Source of the DNA: Chthonomonas sp. UBA2387
GTDB lineage: Bacteria > Armatimonadota > Fimbriimonadia > Fimbriimonadales > Fimbriimonadaceae
NCBI GenBank assembly: GCA_002343445.1
Contig: DDSP01000074.1
Span: 4,483 to 29,697, forward strand
Direction: 5' to 3'
DNA: 25,215 nt
In this document: positions 1 to 7,339 of the stretch, piece after piece
How positions within the stretch are numbered: position 1 is the stretch's first letter
Layout: each line of letters starts with the position of its first letter
Notes under the pieces: generated by a model
Seen by the model: the letters and a program-made list of their open reading frames with translations, nothing else
What the model was told of the DNA's origin: nothing
The model's database searches: none
Made by a program: the position numbers and the translations under genes

Positions 1-4
1 GAAT

Positions 5-25
5 GTGAATCGTGAATCGTGAGTC
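5..25. repeat. Short 7-bp tandem repeat (GTGAATC x3)
   Basis: Three head-to-tail 7-mers: GTGAATC, GTGAATC, GTGAGTC, preceded by a partial unit. They lie downstream of the GH9 stop codon, in a 72-base stretch where I see no gene. The array is too short to assign a function; it may be the edge of a longer array outside the window. Confidence 0.5.
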
Positions 26-72
26 CGAGTGCGTCGGCAAGTTGAGAAACCCGGTTCGAAGCGACGCCGGCG

Positions 73-1899
73 CTAGAGCAACCCGGCCAGCAACCGGATG
101 TACGCCGCGTTGTAGTAGTTCGCGTTCTCCGTGATCTCCCAGCAGTTCATCGGCCACGGCTCGTTGAAGTCGGCGTACGCCTTGGCGCGGGGTTGGGTCT
201 TGATCCAGGCCACCTCGCCCGCGCGGTCGCCCTTATCGCCGCCGTACTGCTGGTTCGGCCCGCCGACCACGTAGCCGGGAGGCGGGTTCGAAGCGAACGG
301 CGTGTTCCAGCCGTAACGCTCGTGCCAGATCTTCATGGCCGAGAGCTCGGCCCCGTGACGGCCCATGTTGGTCAGCATCACCATGCTCAGCGGGTTCACG
401 CCGTGGAACGAATGGAGCAGGTCGAGCGCCCGCTGACGTAGCACCGTCCGGACCGAGACCGGCTGCCGCGAACCGACGATCAGCGCCGAAAAGCCGAACG
501 ACGCCCGAACCGTGTTGCTGCCCCAGTGGTAGGCCTCGGGGTTCATCCACGCCCGGTAGAGGTCGGTTTCCAACGGCGGAGCGAACGCACGGCTCGAAGC
601 CGAGCGCTGCAGCTGGGCGAGAATGCTCGAGCGCAGACCCGCGTCCACCCCGGCGAGCGAGGCGTAGTCGGCCAGCGCCTCGGCCATGCCGGCTTCGTAG
701 GGGCTCCACGCGGGCTCGGTCATCTGCCGCAGCTTGGGGACCAAGCGCTTGGCCGCCTCGTGGTACTCGGTCTTGCGCGTCAGGGCATAGAGTTGGATCG
801 CCGCCGCCGCTTCGATCCGCTCTTGCGATTCGAGGTCGCGGCTGGAATTGCCCGACTTGATCTCGCCCGTGTCGGCGTTCGGGGTGCGCGGGTGGGTGTG
901 GGCGTAGACCCAAGCCTTCTCGGCTTGGACGCGCATCTTGTCGGCAAACGCCTTCCAAGGCGCGAATTCGCCATAGACCCGCGCGGCGAGCGCGTAGTTC
1001 ATCGCCGCCGATAGCGACGCGCCCGTGCACTTCGGACCATAGTAGCGCGGCCGATCGGGGCGACCCGAGTAGTCGATCTCGCCCATCTTGACGAACACGC
1101 CGCCATCGGAATCCTGCATCTTGGACAGCCACTCCAGCTGAACCTTGACCTCGTCGAGCAGGTCGGGCAAGCCGTTGCCGGATTCGGGGATGCCGAAGTC
1201 GTCGGTGAACGCCTTGGGGTTCGCCTTGTAGGCGTACATCAGCGAGGGCAGGGCATCGGTGTTGAACGCGGGGTACTTGTTGGTGTCCCCGGCATCCATC
1301 CACCCGCCGGAAAGGTCGCGGGCGAGCTTGGTGTCTTCCTTCGCCCAGAGGGCCAGCGCCCGCTTGTCCTGATCCATGTAGGACGGCATGACCCACGGCG
1401 CTTCGGCGTAAGGCGCTCGCAAAGACTCGCTGAGCCGCTGATAGTAGAACGTTCGTACCGCCGCGCGCAACACGCCTTGGTACACGTCGTTCCCGATCTT
1501 GAACACGGGCGAGCGAAGGTTGGCTTTCGGGTCGAACACGTAGTATTCGCCCGGCGCCTTGACCGAGCCGAAATCGAACCACCACCCCTTGTCGCCCGAA
1601 TCCTCGTGGGTCGCGCCGCCGTTCCACGCCACCGCCTTGCCTCGCAGCACCACGCGCCCATCGCGCCGACGCAGCTGAATCTCGTCGCCGGGCGTGTAGT
1701 CGTCCATCGCGTTGTAGCCTCGCTGAGGATCGGTGAGGATCGCCACCTTCGCGCCATCGGGCAGGTAGCCGAACTGGTCCACGGCGATGCGGCCGGTGAC
1801 GGGCGGCAGGCCTGGCACCGTCTCTCCGGCTAGTCGAGGCACGGCAAACGTCGGGTAGGCCTGGCTCCCGACCAAAGCGAGCAGGGCGATGGTGCTCAT
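73..1899 (-). CDS. Glycoside hydrolase family 9 (cellulase-like), exported
   Basis: A 608-residue endoglucanase/exo-glucanase-type enzyme that would hydrolyse beta-1,4-glucans or related oligosaccharides. Residues about 35-135 look like the Ig-like N-terminal domain of GH9 enzymes (VDQFGYLP start, then a strand-rich region ending in SPVFKI). The (alpha/alpha)6 catalytic domain follows. The catalytic-base motif GGWMDAGDTNKY carries D202 and D205; the segment GVNPLSMVMLTNMGRHGAE matches the active-site His region; the catalytic acid is E591 in ITENANYYN near the C-terminus. Residues 1-16 are hydrophobic and end near a small-residue site, so export is likely, although the n-region lacks a basic residue. 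An in-frame stop lies just upstream, so ATG 1899 is the only reasonable start. It diverges from gcvT across 41 bases. Substrate specificity cannot be read from sequence. Confidence 0.93.
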   Translation of the reverse strand: MSTIALLALVGSQAYPTFAVPRLAGETVPGLPPVTGRIAVDQFGYLPDGAKVAILTDPQRGYNAMDDYTPGDEIQLRRRDGRVVLRGKAVAWNGGATHEDSGDKGWWFDFGSVKAPGEYYVFDPKANLRSPVFKIGNDVYQGVLRAAVRTFYYQRLSESLRAPYAEAPWVMPSYMDQDKRALALWAKEDTKLARDLSGGWMDAGDTNKYPAFNTDALPSLMYAYKANPKAFTDDFGIPESGNGLPDLLDEVKVQLEWLSKMQDSDGGVFVKMGEIDYSGRPDRPRYYGPKCTGASLSAAMNYALAARVYGEFAPWKAFADKMRVQAEKAWVYAHTHPRTPNADTGEIKSGNSSRDLESQERIEAAAAIQLYALTRKTEYHEAAKRLVPKLRQMTEPAWSPYEAGMAEALADYASLAGVDAGLRSSILAQLQRSASSRAFAPPLETDLYRAWMNPEAYHWGSNTVRASFGFSALIVGSRQPVSVRTVLRQRALDLLHSFHGVNPLSMVMLTNMGRHGAELSAMKIWHERYGWNTPFASNPPPGYVVGGPNQQYGGDKGDRAGEVAWIKTQPRAKAYADFNEPWPMNCWEITENANYYNAAYIRLLAGLL

Positions 1900-1907
1900 G
1901 TGCCGGG

Positions 1908-1934
1908 TTTACCCGTTTGCGGTGGACGTATACT
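1908..1934 (+). promoter_or_regulatory. Likely gcvT promoter, leaderless geometry
   Basis: A TATACT -10 box at 1929-1934 lies six bases before the gcvT ATG at 1941. A weak TTTACC -35 at 1908-1913 gives a 15-base spacer. No Shine-Dalgarno sits between box and start, so transcription would begin at or next to the ATG. The divergent GH9 gene has a weaker box (TAAACC, complement of 1906-1911) six bases before its own ATG. Confidence 0.5.
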
Positions 1935-1940
1935 CGGGCC

Positions 1941-3020
1941 ATGTCCGACCTTCGCACCCCTTTGTACGACGAGCACGTGGCGCTTGGCGCGCGCATCGTG
2001 CCCTTTGCCGGCTACGAGATGCCGGTCCAATACTCCGGCGTGATCGCGGAGTCGAAGGCCGTTCGCGATGGGGCGGGCATGTTCGACGTCAGCCATATGG
2101 CTCGCCTCTGGTTTCGAGGTCCGCGCACGCTCGAGTTCTTGGAGCACATCACCAGCAACGATGTGGCCAAGCTGGAAGATGGGCGCGGGCAGTACTCGCT
2201 GTTGCCCAACGACCAAGGCGGCGTGGTGGACGACATCATCGTCTACCGCGTGGGCCCCGAGACGTTCCGCATGGTGGTCAACGCTGCGAACCACGCCAAG
2301 GACGTCGAGTGGATGCGCGGGCACAACGCGTTCGGCGTAGAGATGGAAGACGAAACCGATGCGACGGTGATGATCGCCGTCCAAGGCCCGAGCGCCGCCG
2401 AGATCGTGGCGGGCCTGAGCGACGCTCCGGAGGCGATCCAAGCGGCGGGGACGTTCGGGCTGGTGACGACTCGGCTGGCGGGGTTTGAGTGCACGTGCGC
2501 GCGATCGGGCTACACGGGCGAGGACGGTTTCGAGGTCATCTGCTCGTCCGAGGACGGCCCCGGGGTGTGGCGGGCGTTACTCGCGGCGGGTGTGGCCCCG
2601 TGCGGCTTGGGCTCTCGCGACGTGCTGCGCGTCGAGGCGGGGCTGCCGCTTTATGGCCACGAACTCACCGACGACCTCAGCCCCATCGCAGCGGGTCTGG
2701 GCTGGGTGATCGGCAAGACGAAGACGTTCATCGGCTCTGAGCCCATCAACGCCGCCCGCGCGAACGGCACACCGACCAAGCTGCAGGGCGTGCGCATGGA
2801 GGGCAAGCGCTTGCCCCAGCCGGGCATGAAGGTGCTGGTGCATGGCGAGCCGGTCGGCGAGGTTTCGAGCGGCATTTATTCGCCGTTGCTCGAGGCGGGC
2901 CTGGCGTTCGCCTATTTGGATGCCTCGGTGAAGCTGGGGACGCCGTGCGCAGTGGAGATTCGGGGCAAGGCCGAGCCGGCGACGGTGGTGAGCAAGCGGT
3001 TCTATCAGCGGAAGGGCTGA
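1941..3020 (+). CDS. gcvT: Aminomethyltransferase, glycine cleavage system T protein
   Basis: A 359-residue T protein. It takes the aminomethyl group on the lipoyl arm of H protein and, with tetrahydrofolate, makes 5,10-methylene-THF and ammonia. Family landmarks are present in order: MPVQYSG near the N-terminus, GMFDVSHMARL, the YSLLPNDQGGVVDDIIVYR folate-site region, ARSGYTGEDGFEV, and SRDVLRVEAGLPLYGHEL. A barrel-type C-terminal domain follows. Length is normal for the family. I place the start at ATG 1941 (MSDLRTPLYDEH), which matches family N-termini; an in-frame TTG at 1917 would overlap the putative promoter. The other gcv genes (gcvH, gcvP) are not in the window. Palindromic repeat copy A begins seven bases after the stop. 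Confidence 0.96.
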   Translation: MSDLRTPLYDEHVALGARIVPFAGYEMPVQYSGVIAESKAVRDGAGMFDVSHMARLWFRGPRTLEFLEHITSNDVAKLEDGRGQYSLLPNDQGGVVDDIIVYRVGPETFRMVVNAANHAKDVEWMRGHNAFGVEMEDETDATVMIAVQGPSAAEIVAGLSDAPEAIQAAGTFGLVTTRLAGFECTCARSGYTGEDGFEVICSSEDGPGVWRALLAAGVAPCGLGSRDVLRVEAGLPLYGHELTDDLSPIAAGLGWVIGKTKTFIGSEPINAARANGTPTKLQGVRMEGKRLPQPGMKVLVHGEPVGEVSSGIYSPLLEAGLAFAYLDASVKLGTPCAVEIRGKAEPATVVSKRFYQRKG

Positions 3021-3026
3021 GGTCAG

Positions 3027-3081
3027 CTTCCTCCCCCGACCCCCTACCTCAGCACAAACATTCCGAGGGAGGGGGCGGAAG
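3027..3081. repeat. Dispersed palindromic repeat, copy A (diverged)
   Basis: A GC-rich imperfect palindrome bounded by CTTCC and GGAAG arms, just after gcvT. Its complement aligns with copies B (5894) and C (10698) through CCCTCCCTCGGAATG, then a diverged TTTGTGCTGAGG where the others have ATCGTGTCTGAGG. It could fold as a hairpin and act as the gcvT terminator. The fic promoter starts a few bases beyond it. Confidence 0.7.
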
Positions 3082-3085
3082 TGTC

Positions 3086-3112
3086 TTGTCGCTCACAAAC
3101 ATCGTGTAAAAT
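3086..3112 (+). promoter_or_regulatory. Likely fic promoter
   Basis: A TAAAAT -10 box (3107-3112, extended as TGTAAAAT) lies nine bases before ATG 3122. A TTGTCG element at 3086-3091 gives a 15-base spacer. No Shine-Dalgarno separates the box from the start. Confidence 0.5.
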
Positions 3113-3121
3113 GAGCGATAA

Positions 3122-4243
3122 ATGCGCCAGATACCGCTCACGCCCTGGAACTGGCAGTTGGAGGGCTGGCCAGATTTCGCCTACGATCGCGAAGCGCTGG
3201 TCCGGTCCGAGGCGCGGTTCCTTCGACACGGAGGCGAAGGGGTCGGCGTCTTCAAGCACCTCGTCGGCGAGTCCGGCCGTGAGTTCATCGCAGACGCCGC
3301 GACGAGCGAAGCCGTCAGTACCTCGGCGATCGAGGGCGAGACCTTGAATCGGGCGAGCGTCCGTTCGTCCATCCTTCGGCATCTGGGCGCACCTTCCGAT
3401 GGCCGAAGCGTTGCGCCAAGGGAGGAAGGCGTCGCCCGCATGATGGTGGACTTGCTCCGATCTCCCATCGAAGAACTGACCCACGGGCGACTCTGGAACT
3501 GGCACGGGATGTTGATGGCGGGCCGGCGGGATCTGGCCGTGATCGGCGGCTACAGAGTGCACCAGGAACCCATGCGGGTCGTTTCGGGCGCCGTTGGGCA
3601 CGAGGTCGTCCACTTTGAAGCACCGCCCTCGGGGCGAGTCCCTAGCGAGATGGAGCGGTTTCTGGGGTGGTTCAGCGAAACCAAAGGCTCTGCGACGCCC
3701 GTGGCCCGCTCTGGATTGGCCCACCTTCGTTTCGAGTGCGTCCATCCGTTCGAAGACGGCAACGGCCGCATCGGCCGAGCGATTGCTGAATTGGCTTTGG
3801 CTCAGGGCCTGGGTCATCCATGCTTGACCATGCTCTCTTCCGAGATCGAGGCGCGTCAGCGGGACTACTACGCCCACCTCGAGCGAGCTGGACGAAGCCT
3901 CGACGCAACGGATTGGCTGTTGTGGTGGGCGGAGATGGTGTTGGCCGCCCAGCAACGTGTATCGGCGCTTCTCGAGTTCGTGCTGTTCAAGGTTCGGCTG
4001 CTGGACGGGCTGAAGGACCGGCTCAATCCTCGCCAAGAGAAGGCGCTCCTAAGGGTGTTCCGCGAAGGACCGGCGGGATTCACGGGCGGCCTGTCATCGA
4101 AGAACTACCAGACGATCACGGGCGCGTCGCCCGCGACGGCCGGACGCGATCTGAGCGAATTGGTCGCGTTGGGGGCCATGATCCGGACAGGAGTCGGCAA
4201 AGGGTCGCGCTACTGGCTCAACCGAGCGCAGGATGCCCCCTGA
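3122..4243 (+). CDS. Fic-domain AMP-transferase with N-terminal inhibitory motif
   Basis: A 373-residue Fic-family protein, predicted to transfer AMP (or another nucleotide) from ATP to hydroxyl groups of target proteins in the cytoplasm. The N-terminal part (about 1-85) resembles the DUF4172 region and carries the class II inhibitory-helix motif (S/T)xxxE(G/N) as TSAIEG, residues 67-72, with E71 the expected auto-inhibitory glutamate. The complete catalytic motif HPFEDGNGRIGR occupies 208-219, with H208 the expected base. The C-terminal 80 residues look like a winged-helix domain (NYQTITGASPATAGRDLSELVALGAM split over helices), as in many Fic proteins. No antitoxin partner sits beside it, which fits intramolecular inhibition. 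It converges on the ydeI-like gene with a three-base gap. The target is unknown. Confidence 0.93.
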   Translation: MRQIPLTPWNWQLEGWPDFAYDREALVRSEARFLRHGGEGVGVFKHLVGESGREFIADAATSEAVSTSAIEGETLNRASVRSSILRHLGAPSDGRSVAPREEGVARMMVDLLRSPIEELTHGRLWNWHGMLMAGRRDLAVIGGYRVHQEPMRVVSGAVGHEVVHFEAPPSGRVPSEMERFLGWFSETKGSATPVARSGLAHLRFECVHPFEDGNGRIGRAIAELALAQGLGHPCLTMLSSEIEARQRDYYAHLERAGRSLDATDWLLWWAEMVLAAQQRVSALLEFVLFKVRLLDGLKDRLNPRQEKALLRVFREGPAGFTGGLSSKNYQTITGASPATAGRDLSELVALGAMIRTGVGKGSRYWLNRAQDAP

Positions 4244-4246
4244 CGC

Positions 4247-4786
4247 TCACTCCGGAACCGGGGGACAAAGGCTGTTGCTGTACATCCCCGACCGATCGAA
4301 ACAACACGGTCGCCGCTTGCCTTTGGCCAACATGTCGCATGCGCTCTCGATCCGCTTGGCCCGCGTCTCCGCCTTCTTGGGCGAGACGATCCAGTGAATC
4401 CAGTCTCGCCGCGCGAGCGGGGTGATCTTCGCCCAGACCTCCCGCGTCCTGGTGTCAGCGGCCTCAAGGGCGAGCCTGAGGTCTTCGGGGACCTCGGGCT
4501 CGGGCTCCTCCGCCATCGGGGCGATCGCAAGCACAACGGTTTCGCCCGCCTTGACGCTCAACTCCGCCGGCACCTTTAGCCAATGCCCGCCTTGGCCGTC
4601 GGGTTGAAGCGTTGCCTGGAACGGCGTCCCATCGAGCGTGCCTTGCACCGAAACCAACCCGCGTGAAGGGAGCTGGTCGCTGGCGTCTTGCGGCAGGTTC
4701 AGGAACGTCCAATCCGCCCCCTTATCCGCGCCGCCTGGCCGGCGGAGCGTGGCCCGAAATCGGATCGCGTGCGTGGTGTCGGGCAC
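4247..4786 (-). CDS. YdeI/OmpD-associated family protein with DUF1905 domain
   Basis: About 179 residues. The N-terminal half is a DUF1905-type beta domain (IRFRATLRR..., VQGTLDGTPFQATLQPDG, LKVPAELSVKAGETV). The C-terminal half is the YdeI/OmpD-associated helical domain (PEVPEDLRLALEA, then PLARRDWIHWIVSPKKAETR and RIESACDMLAKGKR). These families are found together and have been linked loosely to bacteriocin or peptide protection; the molecular role is not established. I favour the GTG start at 4786, because a perfect TATAAT sits seven bases upstream. An in-frame ATG at 4795 overlaps that box and is the main alternative; a TTG at 4840 is less likely. It is downstream of the metallopeptidase gene on the same strand, with a strong hairpin between them. 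Confidence 0.86.
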   Translation of the reverse strand: MPDTTHAIRFRATLRRPGGADKGADWTFLNLPQDASDQLPSRGLVSVQGTLDGTPFQATLQPDGQGGHWLKVPAELSVKAGETVVLAIAPMAEEPEPEVPEDLRLALEAADTRTREVWAKITPLARRDWIHWIVSPKKAETRAKRIESACDMLAKGKRRPCCFDRSGMYSNSLCPPVPE

Positions 4787-4793
4787 GAGTTGC

Positions 4794-4799
4794 ATTATA
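4794..4799 (-). promoter_or_regulatory. Perfect TATAAT -10 box for the ydeI-like gene
   Basis: The minus strand reads TATAAT, then seven bases, then GTG in frame with the DUF1905 protein. The box overlaps the in-frame ATG at 4795, so a transcript started from it could not use that ATG. I see no good -35. Confidence 0.5.
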
Positions 4800-4872
4800 G
4801 GCTTTGCCAGTCCGCGATTGGCTCCTTCAAAGTGGCGCAACGGGTCTGGACTCGTCCACTGACCCTGACTAG

Positions 4873-4902
4873 GCTATTCACGTCATTTCTGACGCGAATA
4901 GC
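4873..4902 (-). terminator. Strong hairpin after the metallopeptidase gene
   Basis: Thirteen-base arms (4873-4885 and 4890-4902, GCTATTC and GAATAGC at the outside) pair with a single mismatch around a four-base TTTC loop. The hairpin begins 14 bases past the metallopeptidase stop. No U-tract follows on the minus strand, so it may instead be an operator or an mRNA 3' end stabiliser. Confidence 0.5.
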
Positions 4903-4916
4903 GCTGGGCAATCGCG

Positions 4917-5711
4917 TCACCCCTGCTTCCGACTCGTGTTGTACTTGCCCTCGTACCGCCAGGGGTTGCCGCCGAACGAGCGTTCGATGAGCTCGAACAG
5001 CGCGGGGTCGTACTCCTTGAGTTGCTCGCGGCTGCAGATCTCGTTGTGCACGCCGTCCGGAGGGTTGGCGCTGCGATTGGTGTCGAAGTAGCACTGCACG
5101 CCCTCGGCCCAGTATTCGGCGGAGTTGGTGGCGGCGTAGGTGTTCTTCCAGAGCCCGGCGGCCATGGCTTTCTCGTAGGCGGCTCTCAGTTCGCGCCGGT
5201 GGTTGGGGTCAACTCGTGCGAACATCTGGCTCGAGAGGGTGTGGGCGAACTCGTGCAGCCAGATGCTCTCGCCCCGGTAGCGGTCGCCGTCGAGTTCCAG
5301 GATGTTCTCCTCGCCCGCGCTGGTGGTGCGTCCCCCGAGGCCTCGGGCGCGTTTGTCCCAATCGGTGTTTGGGTCGTTCTTCAGGTGTCGGTACTGGGGC
5401 AAGTCGGTTTGGCCTTCGTTCTTGCCGATGATCGCGTAGAACGAGCCGGACGCCACGAACGCCTCGATCCACGCTTCGGGCACCTTCTCAAGCATCCTGC
5501 CGATGCCGTAGACCAGCTTGAGCAGGGCCTTGTCGTCCACGTTCTTGCTGGCCAGGATGGGGAGACCCTTGAATGTGGCGTACTTGGTGTAGAAGCCATC
5601 GTGGCCGAGCGTTTCGGGCGGCTTGCCGATGGCGTCGCCGGGTTTGGTGGTCGGCCCGACTTGGGCGTGCCCTGCTAGGACGATCGCGGCAAAGGCGAGG
5701 TGGAGGGTCAT
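4917..5711 (-). CDS. Secreted HEFAH zinc metallopeptidase-like protein
   Basis: A 264-residue protein starting at ATG 5711 with a signal-peptide-like stretch (MTLHLAFAAIVLAGHAQ). The zinc-binding HExxH motif is HEFAH at 153-157, preceded by RGLGGRTTSAGEEN and a DRYRGESIWL segment. A downstream NSAEYWAEG (196-204) offers E199 or E203 as third metal ligand, as in gluzincin-type enzymes. The layout recalls bacterial and fungal proteins loosely grouped with anthrax-lethal-factor-like (ATLF) peptidases, but I cannot assign a family with certainty. The C-terminal part (EICSREQLKEYDPALFELI) looks conserved and structured. A longer frame to 5864 exists, but the signal peptide and a TAACCT box seven bases before ATG 5711 favour the short form. 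Substrate unknown. Confidence 0.82.
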   Translation of the reverse strand: MTLHLAFAAIVLAGHAQVGPTTKPGDAIGKPPETLGHDGFYTKYATFKGLPILASKNVDDKALLKLVYGIGRMLEKVPEAWIEAFVASGSFYAIIGKNEGQTDLPQYRHLKNDPNTDWDKRARGLGGRTTSAGEENILELDGDRYRGESIWLHEFAHTLSSQMFARVDPNHRRELRAAYEKAMAAGLWKNTYAATNSAEYWAEGVQCYFDTNRSANPPDGVHNEICSREQLKEYDPALFELIERSFGGNPWRYEGKYNTSRKQG

Positions 5712-5718
5712 GGCGAGC

Positions 5719-5724
5719 AGGTTA
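5719..5724 (-). promoter_or_regulatory. -10-like box of the metallopeptidase gene
   Basis: The minus strand reads TAACCT seven bases before ATG 5711, with no Shine-Dalgarno in between. This is the leaderless pattern seen at other single genes here. No clear -35. Confidence 0.35.
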
Positions 5725-5893
5725 CCAAGGCTGGGCGGAGACGAGCGGATCCCCGCCACCGCTGCAATCGCCCTGCTACCGAAACGCTTGACGGCGCTAG
5801 GCAAGGTCCTGACTGGCGAGCCAGCCCCGGATCGCCTCTTCGGCGTTGGGCGCAGACCCACCATTGGCTCATTCTACGCCATTGCTCGAAAGC

Positions 5894-5945
5894 GCTCCCT
5901 CCCTCGGAATGGATCGTGTCTGAGGGAGGGGCCGGGGGAGGGAGC
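5894..5945. repeat. Dispersed palindromic repeat, copy B (most complete)
   Basis: Two nested hairpins are possible. CCCTCCCTC (5897-5905) pairs perfectly with GAGGGAGGG (5922-5930) around a 16-base loop that holds GGAATGGATCGTGTCT. Alternatively the outer GCTCCCTCCC (5894-5903) pairs with GGGAGGGAGC (5936-5945). It lies in the 358-base gap between the divergent metallopeptidase and FGE-fold genes, where I see no gene. Confidence 0.75.
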
Positions 5946-6051
5946 CCGGTTGCGAGAGCAGGCCCCCGTCTGACTCCTTCAAGCAAAGGCCCCGGACTGA
6001 CCACAAACCGAACCACTCGAAGATGCCTCGCCTCTGGACAAAGAACCGGTG

Positions 6052-6057
6052 TATAGT
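6052..6057 (+). promoter_or_regulatory. -10 box upstream of the FGE-fold gene
   Basis: TATAGT lies 12 bases before ATG 6070. No convincing -35 is seen at the right distance. Confidence 0.4.
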
Positions 6058-6069
6058 GGACATGGCCCC

Positions 6070-6705
6070 ATGGCCGAGACCGCGATGCTTTGCCATATAC
6101 CCACAGGTTTCTATACGCTGGGAGTGAGCCAATACGAGATTCCGGCACTGCAGGAACTGGGCTTACGTTTCTACACGGTGACAGGCATTCGGCGAACCTA
6201 CATTCGGTCTTTTCACATCAGGACTCATCCAGTAAGCGTGGCTGAGTTGTTTCGGTTCGTCGAGGAGATTGGCGACCATGAACAGATCGGCTATCTTCGG
6301 TCGTTCGAACCGGACCTGCCGGCTATGGGCATCGAGTTCCGGTTAGCGGCTCGCTACGCGAAGCGGATGGGTGGACGCCTTCCGACGGCATCCGAATGGG
6401 AAGCGGCTGCGCGAGGGAAAAACGGCCCCGCCATGCCCTTTGGCAAGGACAACTGCCCCCTTGGGATTCTTGGCAGGCAAGCGCCTCCGGCCATTGGCGC
6501 GCATCCAGAGTTGGCAAGCCCCTTCGGTGTGCAGGAGGTCATAGGCTCGGTCATGGAGTGGACCAGCGACCTCTTTGAGGGCAAGGCCATCGCAAAGGGA
6601 ACTCCCTTCAATTCGTCCATCGCGTGTTTTGCCGATGAGGCGGCATATCGTCGAGACAGCGCCCCGATGTTCAATGTCGGGTTCCGGTATGTACTCCTAG
6701 ACTGA
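6070..6705 (+). CDS. Formylglycine-generating-enzyme-fold (SUMF1-like) protein, probably non-FGE
   Basis: A 211-residue protein with hallmarks of the FGE-sulfatase fold: HPVSVAELFRFVEEIG in the first half, AARYAKRMGGRLPTASEWEAAARG (about 98-121), SPFGVQEVIGSVMEWTSD, and a C-terminal FNVGFRYV. The family includes formylglycine-generating enzymes, EgtB-type sulfoxide synthases and binding proteins. The cysteine pair needed for sulfatase maturation is not in the C-terminal region (the sequence before GFRYV has none), so a true FGE role is unlikely. I see no sulfatase gene nearby. The N-terminal part is shorter than usual. The start is ATG 6070; an in-frame GTG at 6049 overlaps the -10 box. It converges on the GNAT gene with an 84-base gap that holds only a short CTGGC/GCCAG inverted repeat. 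Confidence 0.8.
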   Translation: MAETAMLCHIPTGFYTLGVSQYEIPALQELGLRFYTVTGIRRTYIRSFHIRTHPVSVAELFRFVEEIGDHEQIGYLRSFEPDLPAMGIEFRLAARYAKRMGGRLPTASEWEAAARGKNGPAMPFGKDNCPLGILGRQAPPAIGAHPELASPFGVQEVIGSVMEWTSDLFEGKAIAKGTPFNSSIACFADEAAYRRDSAPMFNVGFRYVLLD

Positions 6706-6789
6706 AGGAGGCTGGCCTTAGCCAGTCCAGTCCCGCAGGAGGCGGCTGGCATTCGCGAGGTCGCTGGTTTGCCGCAAGCCCGCCAATAC

Positions 6790-7290
6790 TCACAGCTCCC
6801 GGAACATCACCAACGCATCCACTGGCCCCAGCCCCGGATGAACGAACGCCCCAGGCAGGCGTCCCACCACCGAGAAGCCCAGCGACTCCCAGAGCCGCAC
6901 GGCGCGCACGTTCGAGCTCACCACGAAGTTGAACTGCATCGCCCGATAGCCCTGCCGCCGCCCCTCGTCCAGGGAATGCAAGCCCATCGCCCGCGCCACA
7001 CCGCGGCCCATCGCGTGCCGGGCGACTCCGTAGCCGCAGTTGCACACGTGCCGCCCGCCGCCCATCTGGTTCGGGCGCAGGTAGTAGGTGCCGACCACCT
7101 CGCCGTCCTGCTCGGCCACGAACACCGTCCTATCCGGGGCGGCCCAGAACGCGAGAGCCTCGGTCTCGTCCATGTCGCGGTCCAGGGCGTAAGCTTCCCC
7201 TTCCCGCAGGATGGGTTCAAGGATGCGCCAGATCGCGGGGCCGTCGGCTTCGGTCGCGGGGCGGATGGTGAGGTTCGTTTCGTGGGGCAC
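6790..7290 (-). CDS. GNAT-family N-acetyltransferase
   Basis: About 166 residues of a single GNAT domain, which would move an acetyl group from acetyl-CoA to an amine on an unknown acceptor. The domain opens with NLTIRPATEADGPAIW; the core strand VFVAEQDGEVVGTYYLRPN precedes the acetyl-CoA loop, here CGYGVARHAMGRGVARAMG, close to the Q/RxxGxG/A consensus. The end is typical: FNFVVSSNVRAVRLWESLGFSVVGRLPGAF. I choose GTG 7290, since the domain begins there and a TAGACT box lies 11 bases upstream. ATG 7341 would add 17 residues and overlap the start codon of the divergent PHP gene by two bases. Confidence 0.88.
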   Translation of the reverse strand: MPHETNLTIRPATEADGPAIWRILEPILREGEAYALDRDMDETEALAFWAAPDRTVFVAEQDGEVVGTYYLRPNQMGGGRHVCNCGYGVARHAMGRGVARAMGLHSLDEGRRQGYRAMQFNFVVSSNVRAVRLWESLGFSVVGRLPGAFVHPGLGPVDALVMFREL

Positions 7291-7327
7291 GTCGCGTGGG
7301 AAGTCTACTGCGGGAGCGCGGCGCGGG

Positions 7328-7333
7328 TAGCCT
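7328..7333 (+). promoter_or_regulatory. -10-like box of the PHP-domain gene
   Basis: TAGCCT lies six bases before ATG 7340 with no Shine-Dalgarno. The divergent GNAT box (TAGACT, complement of 7302-7307) is 20 bases away, so the two promoters share about 50 bases. Confidence 0.35.
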
Positions 7334-7339
7334 CGTGTC

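Noticed and set aside
6706..6789. CTGGC/GCCAG inverted repeat between the FGE-fold and GNAT genes as a bidirectional terminator
   Set aside because: The stem is only about five base pairs and there is no T-run on either strand.
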